A stretch of DNA of 64,000 nt. It comes from Yinghuangia elevatio (lineage in GTDB: Bacteria; Actinomycetota; Actinomycetes; Streptomycetales; Streptomycetaceae). Below the pieces are notes generated by a model. That model was not told where the DNA came from. It saw only the letters and a list, made by a program, of their open reading frames with translations, and searched no databases. This document shows, piece after piece, positions 51,907 to 60,273 of this stretch. The stretch lies in assembly GCF_040649515.1 (NCBI RefSeq), contig NZ_JBEZFP010000038.1, forward strand, positions 1 through 64,000, read 5' to 3'. Each line of letters starts with the position of its first letter. Position 1 is the stretch's first letter. A program made the translations under genes and the position numbers.

Positions 51907-53100
51907 CTAGCGCGTCACGATGATCGACGAGCCGTGCCCGAACAGGCCCTGGTTCGCGGTGATGCCGACCTTCGCGTCCGGCACCTGCCGCGCGCCCGCC
52001 TGGCCGCGCAGCTGCCAGGTCAGTTCGCACACCTGGGCGATGGCCTGGGCCGGGACCGCCTCGCCGAACGAGCCGAGGCCGCCCGACGCGTTGACCGGGA
52101 TACGCCCGGTGACCTCGGTCTCGCCGTCCCGCAGCAGCTTCTCCGCCTCGCCGCGGCCGCAGATCGCCAGGTCCTCGATCCAGTCCAGCTCCAGCGCGGT
52201 GGACAGGTCGTAGACCTCCGCGAGGCTGAGGTCCTCGGGGCCGAGGCCGGCCTCCTCGTAGGCCGCATGCGCCAGCGACGCGCGGAAGGACAGGTCGTTC
52301 GGCCGCACGGCGGCCGACGAGTCCGTCGCGATGTCCGGCATCTCGATGACCGCGCTCGGGAAGGTCGGGGTGACGGTCGAGACCGCCGAGATGCGCACCG
52401 GCTTGGTGGTGCGCTTGGCCGCGAACTCCTTGCTGCACAGCACCACGGCGGCGGCGCCGTCCGAGGTCGCGCAGATGTCCATGAGGCGCAGCGGGTCGGC
52501 CACCACGGGGGACGCGGCGACGTCTTCGAGGGTGAACGCCTTCTTGTAGCGGGCGTTCGGGTTGTGCAGGCCGTTCTTCGCGTTCTTGACCTTGACCTTG
52601 GCGAAGTCCTCGACGGACGCGCCGTACAGGTCGATGCGGCGGCGCGCGTACAGGCCGAAGTACGTCGGGTTGGTCGCACCGAGCACGTGGAAGCGCACCC
52701 AGTCCGGGTCGTCGGGGCGGTCGCCGCCGACGGGGGCGAAGAAGCCCTTGGGTGCGGCGTCGGCGCCCACGACGAGGGCCACGTCGACCAGGCCGGCGAG
52801 GATCTGCGCGCGGGCGTTGGCGATGGCCTGCGAGCCGGAGGCGCACGCGGCGTACGAGCTGGAGACGCGGGCACCGGTCCAGCCGAGCGCCTGCGCGAAG
52901 GTGGCGCCCGCGACGAAGCCGGGGTAGCCGTTGCGGATGGTGTCGGCGCCCGCGACGTACTGGATGTCGCGCCAGTCGAGGCCGGCGTCGGCGAGCGCGT
53001 CCTGCGCGGCCTTGATGCCGTACTCGACGAAGTTGCGGCCCCACTTGCCCCACGGGTGCATGCCGGCACCGAGGACGACGACCTCACGTTCCCGGGTCAT
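51907..53100 (-). CDS. Thiolase-fold lipid-transfer-type protein (SCP-x/Ltp family)
   Basis: A 397-residue thiolase-fold protein. The nucleophile region is SSYAACASGSQAIANA with Cys in ACASG, and the C-terminal part NASGGLGSFGEAVPAQAIAQV and the GSSIIVTR end match SCP-x/lipid-transfer-type thiolases and Ltp aldolases rather than classical FadA, lacking the usual CxG end motif. It overlaps the DUF35 gene by 4 bases (ATGA), and DUF35 proteins form complexes with thiolase/Ltp proteins in steroid side-chain degradation. So it may cleave a beta-ketoacyl- or beta-hydroxyacyl-CoA. Confidence 0.88.
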   Translation of the reverse strand: MTREREVVVLGAGMHPWGKWGRNFVEYGIKAAQDALADAGLDWRDIQYVAGADTIRNGYPGFVAGATFAQALGWTGARVSSSYAACASGSQAIANARAQILAGLVDVALVVGADAAPKGFFAPVGGDRPDDPDWVRFHVLGATNPTYFGLYARRRIDLYGASVEDFAKVKVKNAKNGLHNPNARYKKAFTLEDVAASPVVADPLRLMDICATSDGAAAVVLCSKEFAAKRTTKPVRISAVSTVTPTFPSAVIEMPDIATDSSAAVRPNDLSFRASLAHAAYEEAGLGPEDLSLAEVYDLSTALELDWIEDLAICGRGEAEKLLRDGETEVTGRIPVNASGGLGSFGEAVPAQAIAQVCELTWQLRGQAGARQVPDAKVGITANQGLFGHGSSIIVTR

Positions 53101-53540
53101 GCGGTTGCTCCCGTCGGCTTGAACTTCCAAGTGGTGTAGACCTGCTCGTCGGTCTCGTAGAGCACGCCGGGGACGATCTCGACCTCGGCGCCGACGGTCA
53201 GGTCGTCGACGGTGATGCCGGGCTCGGCCTGGCCGAGGACGATCATGCCCTCTTCGGCGAGCTGCACGGCGACGATGGTGAAGGGCACCCACTCGGTGTC
53301 CGGGTCGGAGACGTAGGGGGCAGGCGGGCGGTAGCCGGCGTTGGTGTACGACCACACGGTGCCGCGGCCCGAGAGCTTGATCTCCTCGAACTCGGTGCCC
53401 GCGCACGCGGGGTTCTTGCAGAACGTGTCCTGCCGGGGGAAGAACACGGTCCCGCAGGCGGTACACCGGGTGCCGAGGAGGCGGAAGTCCTCGTCGTCCG
53501 TGGTGAACCAGCCGGGGACCACAGGCTTGTGGTCCTTCAT
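53097..53540 (-). CDS. DUF35 / Zn-ribbon OB-fold acyl-CoA-binding partner
   Basis: A 147-residue protein of the DUF35 type: rubredoxin-like zinc ribbon with CTACG and CKNPAC cysteine pairs near residues 26-29 and 41-46, followed by the OB fold (GRGTVWSYTNAGYRPPAPY; WVPFTIVAVQLAEEGMIVLGQ). DUF35 subunits bind acyl-CoA and allow the partner thiolase or aldolase to work. ATG 53540 has AAGGAGG 8 bases upstream. First gene of the divergently regulated amidohydrolase/thiolase unit. Confidence 0.92.
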   Translation of the reverse strand: MKDHKPVVPGWFTTDDEDFRLLGTRCTACGTVFFPRQDTFCKNPACAGTEFEEIKLSGRGTVWSYTNAGYRPPAPYVSDPDTEWVPFTIVAVQLAEEGMIVLGQAEPGITVDDLTVGAEVEIVPGVLYETDEQVYTTWKFKPTGATA

Positions 53541-53633
53541 CGCCTGGGCCTCCTTCGTCTCGGGTGCAGTCCTCTCCGGACGGTTCCGGTGGAGGCTGTG
53601 CGGTTGTGGGCCCGGCGGGCCCACCCCCCTATT

Positions 53634-53648
53634 CTGACGGTACGTCAG
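53634..53648. promoter_or_regulatory. Palindrome upstream of the DUF35 operon
   Basis: CTGACG-GTA-CGTCAG, a 15-bp inverted repeat about 95 bases before the DUF35 start. The TGACG...CGTCA layout is typical for TetR-type sites in fatty-acid or steroid catabolism, but no TetR gene is nearby. Confidence 0.45.
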
Positions 53649-53800
53649 TTACCTGAGGCAAGGTGGTCGGCAGTAGCACTGCTCACAATCCGTGTCCCCG
53701 ACCTGGTCGGGGCGTACGCGCGACCGCGCGACTGCGGCGGGCCCGGCCGGGCACGGTGAGGGGATGGCCCGGCCGGGGGCTCTGGAGGCGTGACGCCGCG

Positions 53801-54733
53801 TCAGCGTGCGGGGGCGACAGGCGGGCGGTAGTCGCGGGGCACCAGGCCCGAGCGCCGCCACAGCAAGAGGCCGGGGCCGCCCATGAGGTTGGTCTCCTCG
53901 AAGAACGCGACCAGGCGGCGCGCCCACGCCCGCATGGTCTCGTCGCGGTACGGGTTGGCCAGCGCCTCACGACGGGCGAGCTTCGGGTCGAGGCCCACCG
54001 CCGCGTAGACGTTCGGGTGGATCAGGTGGTGCGCGATGACGTGCGCCGACCGCGCGATGACCAGGCGGCTGAACTCCAGCTCCGCACGGTTGAGCCGCGG
54101 CGAGCGCCGGACGACCTCTTCGCGCGCGTACCGGACGTGCCGGGCCTCCTCGATCACGTGGATGCGGGACACGTCGCGGACGAGCGGCTGGATCGTCTCG
54201 TCCTGCATCATCTCGCGCTGCGCGCTGTCCAGGATCTCCTCGGCGATCAGCGCCGCGGCGAAGGTCTGGATGCCGAACCCGATGGTCTTCATGGCCCGGC
54301 CGAGCTCGTGCGCGTAGCGCCCGGGGCCGTAGTTGGGCGCCTCGAACTTCTCGATCATGCGGCCGAACATCGTCGAGTGGCGGCACTCGTCGGCTATCTC
54401 GGTGAACGCGTACTGGATGTGGCGGCTGGTCATGTCCTGGTCGTACGCGTGCCGGATCAGCAGCTGCATCAGGATGACCTCGAACCAGATCCCGACGCTC
54501 GCGGTGCTCGCGACCTCGTGCCGAGTCAGGTCGACGCGCTGCGCCGGACTCATGCGCGCCCAGGTGCGGGTTCCGTAGAGCGTGCAGCGCTTCTCGTTGA
54601 TGAAGTACGTGTCCGGGAGCAGCGGAGCGTCCCAGTCGATGTCCTTCAGCGGGTCGAAGGAGTTCTTCGCGGACGCGGCCAGCAGGCGCTCCGCGGTCAG
54701 CTCGCGGTCCTTGATGCCAGACGCAACCGGCAT
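53801..54733 (-). CDS. Ferritin-like diiron oxygenase (AurF/DUF455-type)
   Basis: A 310-residue helical-bundle protein with two carboxylate/His pairs, ADECRHSTMF and VIEEARHVRYA, which fit the ExxH diiron ligand pattern of AurF-type N-oxygenases and related ferritin-like oxidases. HEVASTASVGIWFE and AEEILDSAQREMM provide the other helices. Probably oxidises an amine or aliphatic substrate using O2. ATG 54733 has GAGGAGG 6 bases upstream. It faces away from the acetoacetate-CoA ligase across a palindrome. Confidence 0.85.
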   Translation of the reverse strand: MPVASGIKDRELTAERLLAASAKNSFDPLKDIDWDAPLLPDTYFINEKRCTLYGTRTWARMSPAQRVDLTRHEVASTASVGIWFEVILMQLLIRHAYDQDMTSRHIQYAFTEIADECRHSTMFGRMIEKFEAPNYGPGRYAHELGRAMKTIGFGIQTFAAALIAEEILDSAQREMMQDETIQPLVRDVSRIHVIEEARHVRYAREEVVRRSPRLNRAELEFSRLVIARSAHVIAHHLIHPNVYAAVGLDPKLARREALANPYRDETMRAWARRLVAFFEETNLMGGPGLLLWRRSGLVPRDYRPPVAPAR

Positions 54734-54789
54734 GCCGGGCCTCCTCGATCGTCCGTGGTGCGCGTGAGTATTGGGTCGTACAGCTGAGG

Positions 54790-54806
54790 TGTTACCGCAA
54801 GTAACA
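54790..54806. promoter_or_regulatory. Operator-like inverted repeat between diiron oxygenase and AACS genes
   Basis: TGTTAC-CGCAA-GTAACA, 17 bp with 6-bp arms, in the 240-base divergent region. Typical of a TetR-family dimer site. Confidence 0.55.
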
Positions 54807-54974
54807 TCCCGCCTCGGGGGCGCCGCTGTCAACCTTCCGGCGTACCTCGAGGGGTGCGCCGCGGGCGGGCGGGTGGCATTCTCGGGCGCGGTCGACAGTC
54901 AGGTCGACCCGAGCCCATCCCGGTACGCCCGGCCGAGAACCCGGTCGGCGGCCGTGACGTCCGGAGGTAGCCGC

Positions 54975-56984
54975 ATGTCCGACGCGCCCCAGCCCGCAGC
55001 GCCCGGCGAACCCGAGGTCCTGTGGCGTCCTTCGGAGGAGCGCGTCCGCGCCGCCCGGGTCACCGACTTCGCCGCGCGCCTCGCCGAGGACCGCGGGGTC
55101 GGGCCGTTCGAGGAGTACGCCGACCTGTGGGCATGGTCGATCGCCGAGCCCGAGGCCTTCTGGGTGTCCGTCTGCGCGTACTTCGACGTCGCCTTCAGCG
55201 GTCCGCCGAGCGCCGTACTCGGCAGCGCCGACATGCCCGGCGCCGAGTGGTTCCCCGGTGCGCGCCTCAACTACGCGCGGCACGCGCTGCGCCGCGCCGA
55301 GACGCACCCGGACGAGATCGCCGTCGTGCACCTCGACGAGAGCCTCGAACCGGCCGACATCACCTGGGGCGAACTGCGCAGGCGCGTTGCGGCGTTGGCG
55401 TACAACCTGCGGGAACTGGGCGTGGGCCCGGGGGACCGGGTCGCGGCGTACCTGCCCAACATCCCCGAGGCAGTGGTCGCGCTGCTCGCGTGCGCGAGCG
55501 TGGGCGCGGTCTGGTCGTCGTGCGCGCCGGACTTCGGCGCCCGCAGCGTGCTCGACCGGCTCCAGCAGATCGAACCGGTCGCCCTGATCGCCGTCGACGG
55601 CTACCGCTACGCCGGCAAGGAGATCGACCGCCGCGACGAGGTGGCCGAACTGGTCCGCGAACTGCCCACGCTCCGGCACACCGTGCACGTGCCGCTGCTC
55701 GGCACCGCGGCCCCCGAGGGCGCGCTCGCCTGGCACGACCTCGTCGCGGGCGACCACGACGACGACTTCGAGCCGGTCGACTTCGACTTCCCGCTCTGGA
55801 TCCTCTACTCGTCCGGCACCACCGGCCTGCCCAAGGCCATCGTGCAGGGCCACGGCGGCATCCTCCTCGAACACCTCAAGCACAACGCCCTGCACCTGGA
55901 CCTCGGCCCCGGCGACCGCTTCTTCTGGTTCACCTCGACCGGCTGGATGATGTGGAACCTGCTGGTCGGCGGCCTGCTCGTGGGCTCGACGATCGTGCTC
56001 TACGACGGCAGCCCCGGGCATCCGTCCCCCGACGCGCAGTGGACCGTCGCGGAACGCACCGGCACGACCGTGTACGGCACCTCCGCCGCGTACGTCATGG
56101 CCTGCCGCAAGCGCGGCCTGCGCCCCCGGGACACTCACGACCTCTCCCGGGTGCGCTGCGTCGGCACCACCGGATCGCCGCTGCCCCCCGACGGGTTCCG
56201 CTGGGTCTACGAGGACGCGATCCCGGACGTCTGGCTCGCCTCCGTCAGCGGCGGCACCGACGTGTGCAGCGCCTTCATCGGCGGCGTGCCCACCCTCCCG
56301 GTCCACCTCGGCGAACTCCAGGCCCGCTCGCTCGGCTGCGCGGTCCACGCGTGGGACGAGGAAGGCCGCTCCGTCGTCGACGAGGTCGGCGAACTCGTCA
56401 TCACCGCCCCCATGCCGTCGATGCCCACCCGCTTCTGGAACGACCCGGACGACGCGCGCTACAAGGCCAGCTACTTCGACACCTACCCCGGCGTCTGGCG
56501 GCACGGCGACTGGATCACCGTCACCTCGCGCGGCACCGTCGTCGTACACGGCCGCTCCGACTCGACGCTCAACCGCGGCGGCGTGCGCATGGGGTCGGCG
56601 GACATCTACGAGGCCGTCGAACGCATCCCCGAGGTCGCCGAGTCCTTGGTGATCGGCATCGAACAGCCGGACGGCGGCTACTGGATGCCGATGTTCGTGG
56701 TCCCCGCCCCGGGCGTGGAACTCGACGACGCGCTGCGCGACCGCATCAAGCAGGTCATCCGCACCGAGGTGTCCCCGCGGCACGTGCCCGACGAGATCAT
56801 CGTGGCGCCCGGCGTGCCGCACACGCTCACCGGAAAGCGCATCGAGATCCCGGTCAAGAAGCTCCTGCAGGGCCGCGCGCTCGACGAGGCCGTCAACCCC
56901 GGTTCGGTGGACGACATGGAGGTCATGCGCTTCTACGCCCGCATCGGCGCCGAACGTACCGGCCGGGCCGGCGGCGAGGCATGA
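54975..56984 (+). CDS. Acetoacetate-CoA ligase
   Basis: A 669-residue acyl-AMP-forming enzyme, the usual length of acetoacetyl-CoA synthetases. The N-terminal AACS cap carries PEVLWRPSEERVRAARVTDF. P-loop YSSGTTGLPKAIVQGHGG, then FWFTSTGWMMWN, SASVSGGTDVCSAF-type core (SGGTD), WRHGDWI and the lysine loop LTGKRIEIPVKKLL. Activates acetoacetate to acetoacetyl-CoA for thiolysis or polymer synthesis. ATG 54975 with GGAGG 7 bases upstream. Divergent from the diiron oxygenase gene. Confidence 0.93.
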   Translation: MSDAPQPAAPGEPEVLWRPSEERVRAARVTDFAARLAEDRGVGPFEEYADLWAWSIAEPEAFWVSVCAYFDVAFSGPPSAVLGSADMPGAEWFPGARLNYARHALRRAETHPDEIAVVHLDESLEPADITWGELRRRVAALAYNLRELGVGPGDRVAAYLPNIPEAVVALLACASVGAVWSSCAPDFGARSVLDRLQQIEPVALIAVDGYRYAGKEIDRRDEVAELVRELPTLRHTVHVPLLGTAAPEGALAWHDLVAGDHDDDFEPVDFDFPLWILYSSGTTGLPKAIVQGHGGILLEHLKHNALHLDLGPGDRFFWFTSTGWMMWNLLVGGLLVGSTIVLYDGSPGHPSPDAQWTVAERTGTTVYGTSAAYVMACRKRGLRPRDTHDLSRVRCVGTTGSPLPPDGFRWVYEDAIPDVWLASVSGGTDVCSAFIGGVPTLPVHLGELQARSLGCAVHAWDEEGRSVVDEVGELVITAPMPSMPTRFWNDPDDARYKASYFDTYPGVWRHGDWITVTSRGTVVVHGRSDSTLNRGGVRMGSADIYEAVERIPEVAESLVIGIEQPDGGYWMPMFVVPAPGVELDDALRDRIKQVIRTEVSPRHVPDEIIVAPGVPHTLTGKRIEIPVKKLLQGRALDEAVNPGSVDDMEVMRFYARIGAERTGRAGGEA

Positions 56985-57205
56985 GCACCGCGAGCGCCGG
57001 AACGGCCCGAGCGCTCCGAGCGGCATCAGCAGCGCGAGCGGCCCGACCGACCTACCCGACCTGCCCGACCTGCCCGAGCGCCCCGACCACCGAACGGACC
57101 AATGCCGCCGCCCGAACCGCCGCAATCACCTGAAAGGCCGTCATCACCCTGACGCGCCCGGTCGAATTCTGACTTGTCGGCAAAGGGCGCTGACACGCTC
57201 GGCCT

Positions 57206-58648
57206 ATGCCCGACGTGTCCCCCCGAAGGCCCACCCGACCCCGCGATGCCCGGAGCACCGCCACGCGCCGCCTCGCCCGCGCCTGGGCGGTGCTCCTGGG
57301 CCTCTCGCTGTTCGCGTACCTCGCACTCGCCGCGACCCGGCCCGACCAGATGTGGTGGCTCGGTGACCTGCGCGTCTACCAGGCCGGGGGAGCGGCCGCG
57401 CTGGACGGCGGGCGCGGCCTGTACGACCTGGCGGTGGGCACCGCCCGGCTCCCCTTCACCTACACCCCGTGGGCCGCGCTCACCTTCAGCCCCCTGGCCC
57501 TGCTGCCGTGGGGCGCCGCCAAGCCGCTCGCCGTCGCGGGCAACCTGGCGCTGCTGTTCGCCGCCGCCCACCTCGCGTGGGGCCTGGCCGGCCTGGCGCC
57601 CGTACGCGCCCGCAGACGCGCCGCCGCCCTGACCGCGGCCGTCCTGCTCTGGACCGAGCCCGTGCAGGAGACGCTCCGCTTCGGCCAGGTCAACCTGCTC
57701 CTGGTCACGCTGATCCTGTACGACCTGTCCCGCCCACGCGGCGCCCGCTTCGTCGGCGCCGGCATCGGCTTCGCGGCCGGGGTCAAGCTCACCCCCGCGA
57801 TCTTCGCGGTCTACCTCCTGGCCACCGGCCGGTGGCGCGAAGCACGGACCGCGCTGGCCACGTTCACCCTGACGGTCCTGGCCGGAGCGGTGATCCTGCC
57901 CGAGGCCTCGCTGCGCTACTGGAACGGCCTCTTCCTGGACAGCGGCCGCATGGGCCCGATCGAGCTCCCCGGCAACCAGTCGCTGCGCGGCGCGCTCGTC
58001 CGCCTGCTCGGGGACACCCGTCCGGACGCCGCCGTCTGGGTGCCTGTCACGCTGGCGGTCGGAGCGGCCGGGATTCTTCTCGCATCGGCTCTTTACCGGG
58101 CTTCCGCGAAGATCCAGGACGAAGCGACACGCCGACACGGCGAACTCGCGGGCGTCTCTGTGACGGCGCTCACAGGGCTTCTCGTCTCGCCCGTCTCGTG
58201 GTCCCACCACTGGGTGTGGATCGTGCCCGGCTCGGTCCTCATGGCGAGCGCCGCGCGGGGCGTACGCCGGAACCGGCTGCGGCTGCCGGCGGTGCTCGCG
58301 GCGGCCTGCGCGCTACCCGTGGCGACCGCCGCACCCCCCTCGCTCCGGGTCGAACTCCCGCGCCCGGTACCCACCGGGATCATCTGGCATGTCCCCTATA
58401 AAGGGGGCCGTGAGCTGCGGCTGCCGGCCCTCGAACAGCTCGTTGCGAGCGCGTATGTGCTGGTCGGGCTGTTAATGATGATCATGTGCGCGGTGATACT
58501 GTGCCGAATCGGTACGCACACCTGGCGATCACGAGTCGGCGGAGCGGAGGCCGGTCGGGTCGACGTCGGGCACTCGCGAGGGAAGTCCCCACATGTGCCC
58601 GCGCCGCGGTCTCAATCCGACCGGGACGAGAGCCTGCCGATATCCTGA
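57206..58648 (+). CDS. GT87 (DUF2029) polyprenyl-phosphate-mannose-type mannosyltransferase, copy 1
   Basis: A 480-residue integral membrane protein with about ten helices. Conserved GT-C markers: the acidic GDLRVYQAGGAAALDGG near residue 50, PFTYTPWAALTFSPLALLP, FGQVNLLLVTLILYDLSRP, GAGIGFAAGVKLTPAIF, NQSLRG and PVSWSHHWVWIVP. Family members transfer alpha-1,2- or alpha-mannose from polyprenyl-phosphate-mannose at the outer membrane face (PimE- and Rv2181-like). N-terminal basic ATRRLARAW precedes the first helix. ATG 57206 lacks a clear ribosome site. First of three related genes in a row. Confidence 0.9.
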   Translation: MPDVSPRRPTRPRDARSTATRRLARAWAVLLGLSLFAYLALAATRPDQMWWLGDLRVYQAGGAAALDGGRGLYDLAVGTARLPFTYTPWAALTFSPLALLPWGAAKPLAVAGNLALLFAAAHLAWGLAGLAPVRARRRAAALTAAVLLWTEPVQETLRFGQVNLLLVTLILYDLSRPRGARFVGAGIGFAAGVKLTPAIFAVYLLATGRWREARTALATFTLTVLAGAVILPEASLRYWNGLFLDSGRMGPIELPGNQSLRGALVRLLGDTRPDAAVWVPVTLAVGAAGILLASALYRASAKIQDEATRRHGELAGVSVTALTGLLVSPVSWSHHWVWIVPGSVLMASAARGVRRNRLRLPAVLAAACALPVATAAPPSLRVELPRPVPTGIIWHVPYKGGRELRLPALEQLVASAYVLVGLLMMIMCAVILCRIGTHTWRSRVGGAEAGRVDVGHSRGKSPHVPAPRSQSDRDESLPIS

Positions 58649-58700
58649 CACCGGCCGCGTCCTCCGGCCGTCCCGTGCCTTAGTGGAGTCTCCTAAAGAC

Positions 58701-60215
58701 ATGTCCTTCCACCACGTGCTCGTCTCGTCCTGCCGCGAGTTGCTGACACTCGCGCCCCGGACTCCGTACGGGACCAAGAGGGACAAGACCTTCGGGCGCG
58801 GGCGGCTGCTCCTGCTCGTGGGCGTCCCGGCGGCGTTGCTGACACTCGGACTCTGGACCTGGTGGTCGCTCACCCAGACGGACATCTTCTGGAAGATGTT
58901 CGACCTGAGCGTCTACCACAACGCCGCCGAGTCGGTGGACGACCGCGGTCAGTACATCCTGTACGAACGGTCGTTCGGGATCTGGCAACTCCCGTTCATC
59001 TACCCGCCGTTCTCCGCCTACATCTTCGTCAAGCTGCTCCCGTTGGGCTTCGCGGGGCTGAAGTGGTTCATGACCGTCTCCAGCCTGGTGTCGATCCTGG
59101 CGGTCTGCTGGGCGTCGTGGGGCATGCTGGGCTACCGCCGGAGCTGGGGGCGGCTCGGTGCGGCGCTGACCACGTTCGCGGTCGTCGTGTGGCTGGAGCC
59201 GGTGAGCTGGACCCTCATCTGGGGCCAGGTCAACCTGGCCCTGCTCGCGATCGTGCTGCTCGACCTGGCGCAGCCCGACGCGCGCTGGTGGAAGGGCATC
59301 GGCGTAGGGCTCGCGGCCGGGTTCAAGCTGACCCCGGCGATCTTCATCGTGTACCTGGTGATGACGCGTCGTTTCAAGGCCGCGGTGGCCGCGGTCGCCG
59401 CCTTCTTCGCCACGGTCGCGTTCGGGTGGATAGTGCTCCCCAACGCGTCCCGCACCTACTGGACGAACCTCAGCGAGATCAGCGGGCGCGTCGACAGCGA
59501 GCTCAGTGTCGGCACGCTCAACAACCAGTCCATCAAGGGCATGCTCACCCGACTGATCGACAACGAGTCGGTGGTCGGCGTGGTGTGGCTGATCCTGTGC
59601 GCCGCCATCGTGATCCTCGGCCTGCTGGCCGCCGCGAAGGCGTCACTGGCCGGCCGCGAGCTGCTCGGCGTGGTGATCGTCGGCTCGCTCAGCCTGCTCG
59701 TTTCGCCCATCTCGTGGTCGCACCACTGGGTGTGGGTGATCCCGGCCTTCGTCCTGCTCGCGCACATGGCGTTCACCAGCCGCCGAAAGCTGTGGTGGTT
59801 CGCGACGGCGGGGTTCTTCGTCTTCTACGCGTCGTGGCCCATGAAGATCAACGCGCTGGGCGAGTGGGACGAGCGCGTCCCGCTCCAGCCGTTCGGCCTG
59901 ATGTGGCTCGTGCCGCGTGACGAGGACCGGGAAAGCCACTGGAACGTATGGCAGTTCTTCGTCGGCAACAGCTACCTGCTGGCCGGGATCGTGCTCACGG
60001 TCGTGGTCTCGTGGCTCATCCTGAAGAACACGTCCCTGACGTCCCTGGAGCCGGTCGAGATCAGTACGCCCGACTCCGGCGCCGTCGAGGGCACTCCCGA
60101 GCCGGTGGGGGCCGCCGCGCCCGCGGGAGCCGCCTCGGTGGGCTCCTCCGCTTCCTCCGAACCCGATGGCACCGACGAGGGCGCGGGCCGCAAGGGCGTC
60201 GGCATAGGGGGTTGA
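58701..60215 (+). CDS. GT87 (DUF2029) mannosyltransferase-like protein, copy 2
   Basis: A 504-residue paralogue with the same GT-C core: FDLSVYHNAAESVDDRG, LPFIYPPFSAYIFVKLLPLGF, WGQVNLALLAIVLLDLAQPDARWWKG, GVGLAAGFKLTPAIFIVYL, NNQSIKGML, SPISWSHHWVWVIP, FGLMWLVP. It ends with a Pro/Ala/Ser-rich cytoplasmic tail. ATG 58701 with GGAG 13 bases upstream. Closest to copy 3 (shared WWKGIG, SVYDDA-like motifs), which suggests tandem duplication. Confidence 0.9.
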   Translation: MSFHHVLVSSCRELLTLAPRTPYGTKRDKTFGRGRLLLLVGVPAALLTLGLWTWWSLTQTDIFWKMFDLSVYHNAAESVDDRGQYILYERSFGIWQLPFIYPPFSAYIFVKLLPLGFAGLKWFMTVSSLVSILAVCWASWGMLGYRRSWGRLGAALTTFAVVVWLEPVSWTLIWGQVNLALLAIVLLDLAQPDARWWKGIGVGLAAGFKLTPAIFIVYLVMTRRFKAAVAAVAAFFATVAFGWIVLPNASRTYWTNLSEISGRVDSELSVGTLNNQSIKGMLTRLIDNESVVGVVWLILCAAIVILGLLAAAKASLAGRELLGVVIVGSLSLLVSPISWSHHWVWVIPAFVLLAHMAFTSRRKLWWFATAGFFVFYASWPMKINALGEWDERVPLQPFGLMWLVPRDEDRESHWNVWQFFVGNSYLLAGIVLTVVVSWLILKNTSLTSLEPVEISTPDSGAVEGTPEPVGAAAPAGAASVGSSASSEPDGTDEGAGRKGVGIGG

Positions 60216-60273
60216 CCCCGGCCTTCTCGCGGCCGAGAGGGGCCCGAATGGCGGGCACGGCCCGAAGGACGCC

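Noticed and set aside
56982..57134. Frame overlapping the stop of the acetoacetate-CoA ligase (ATGA)
   Set aside because: Product is Ala/Arg/Pro/Thr low-complexity with tandem CTGCCCGAC repeats and no ribosome site; not a credible protein.
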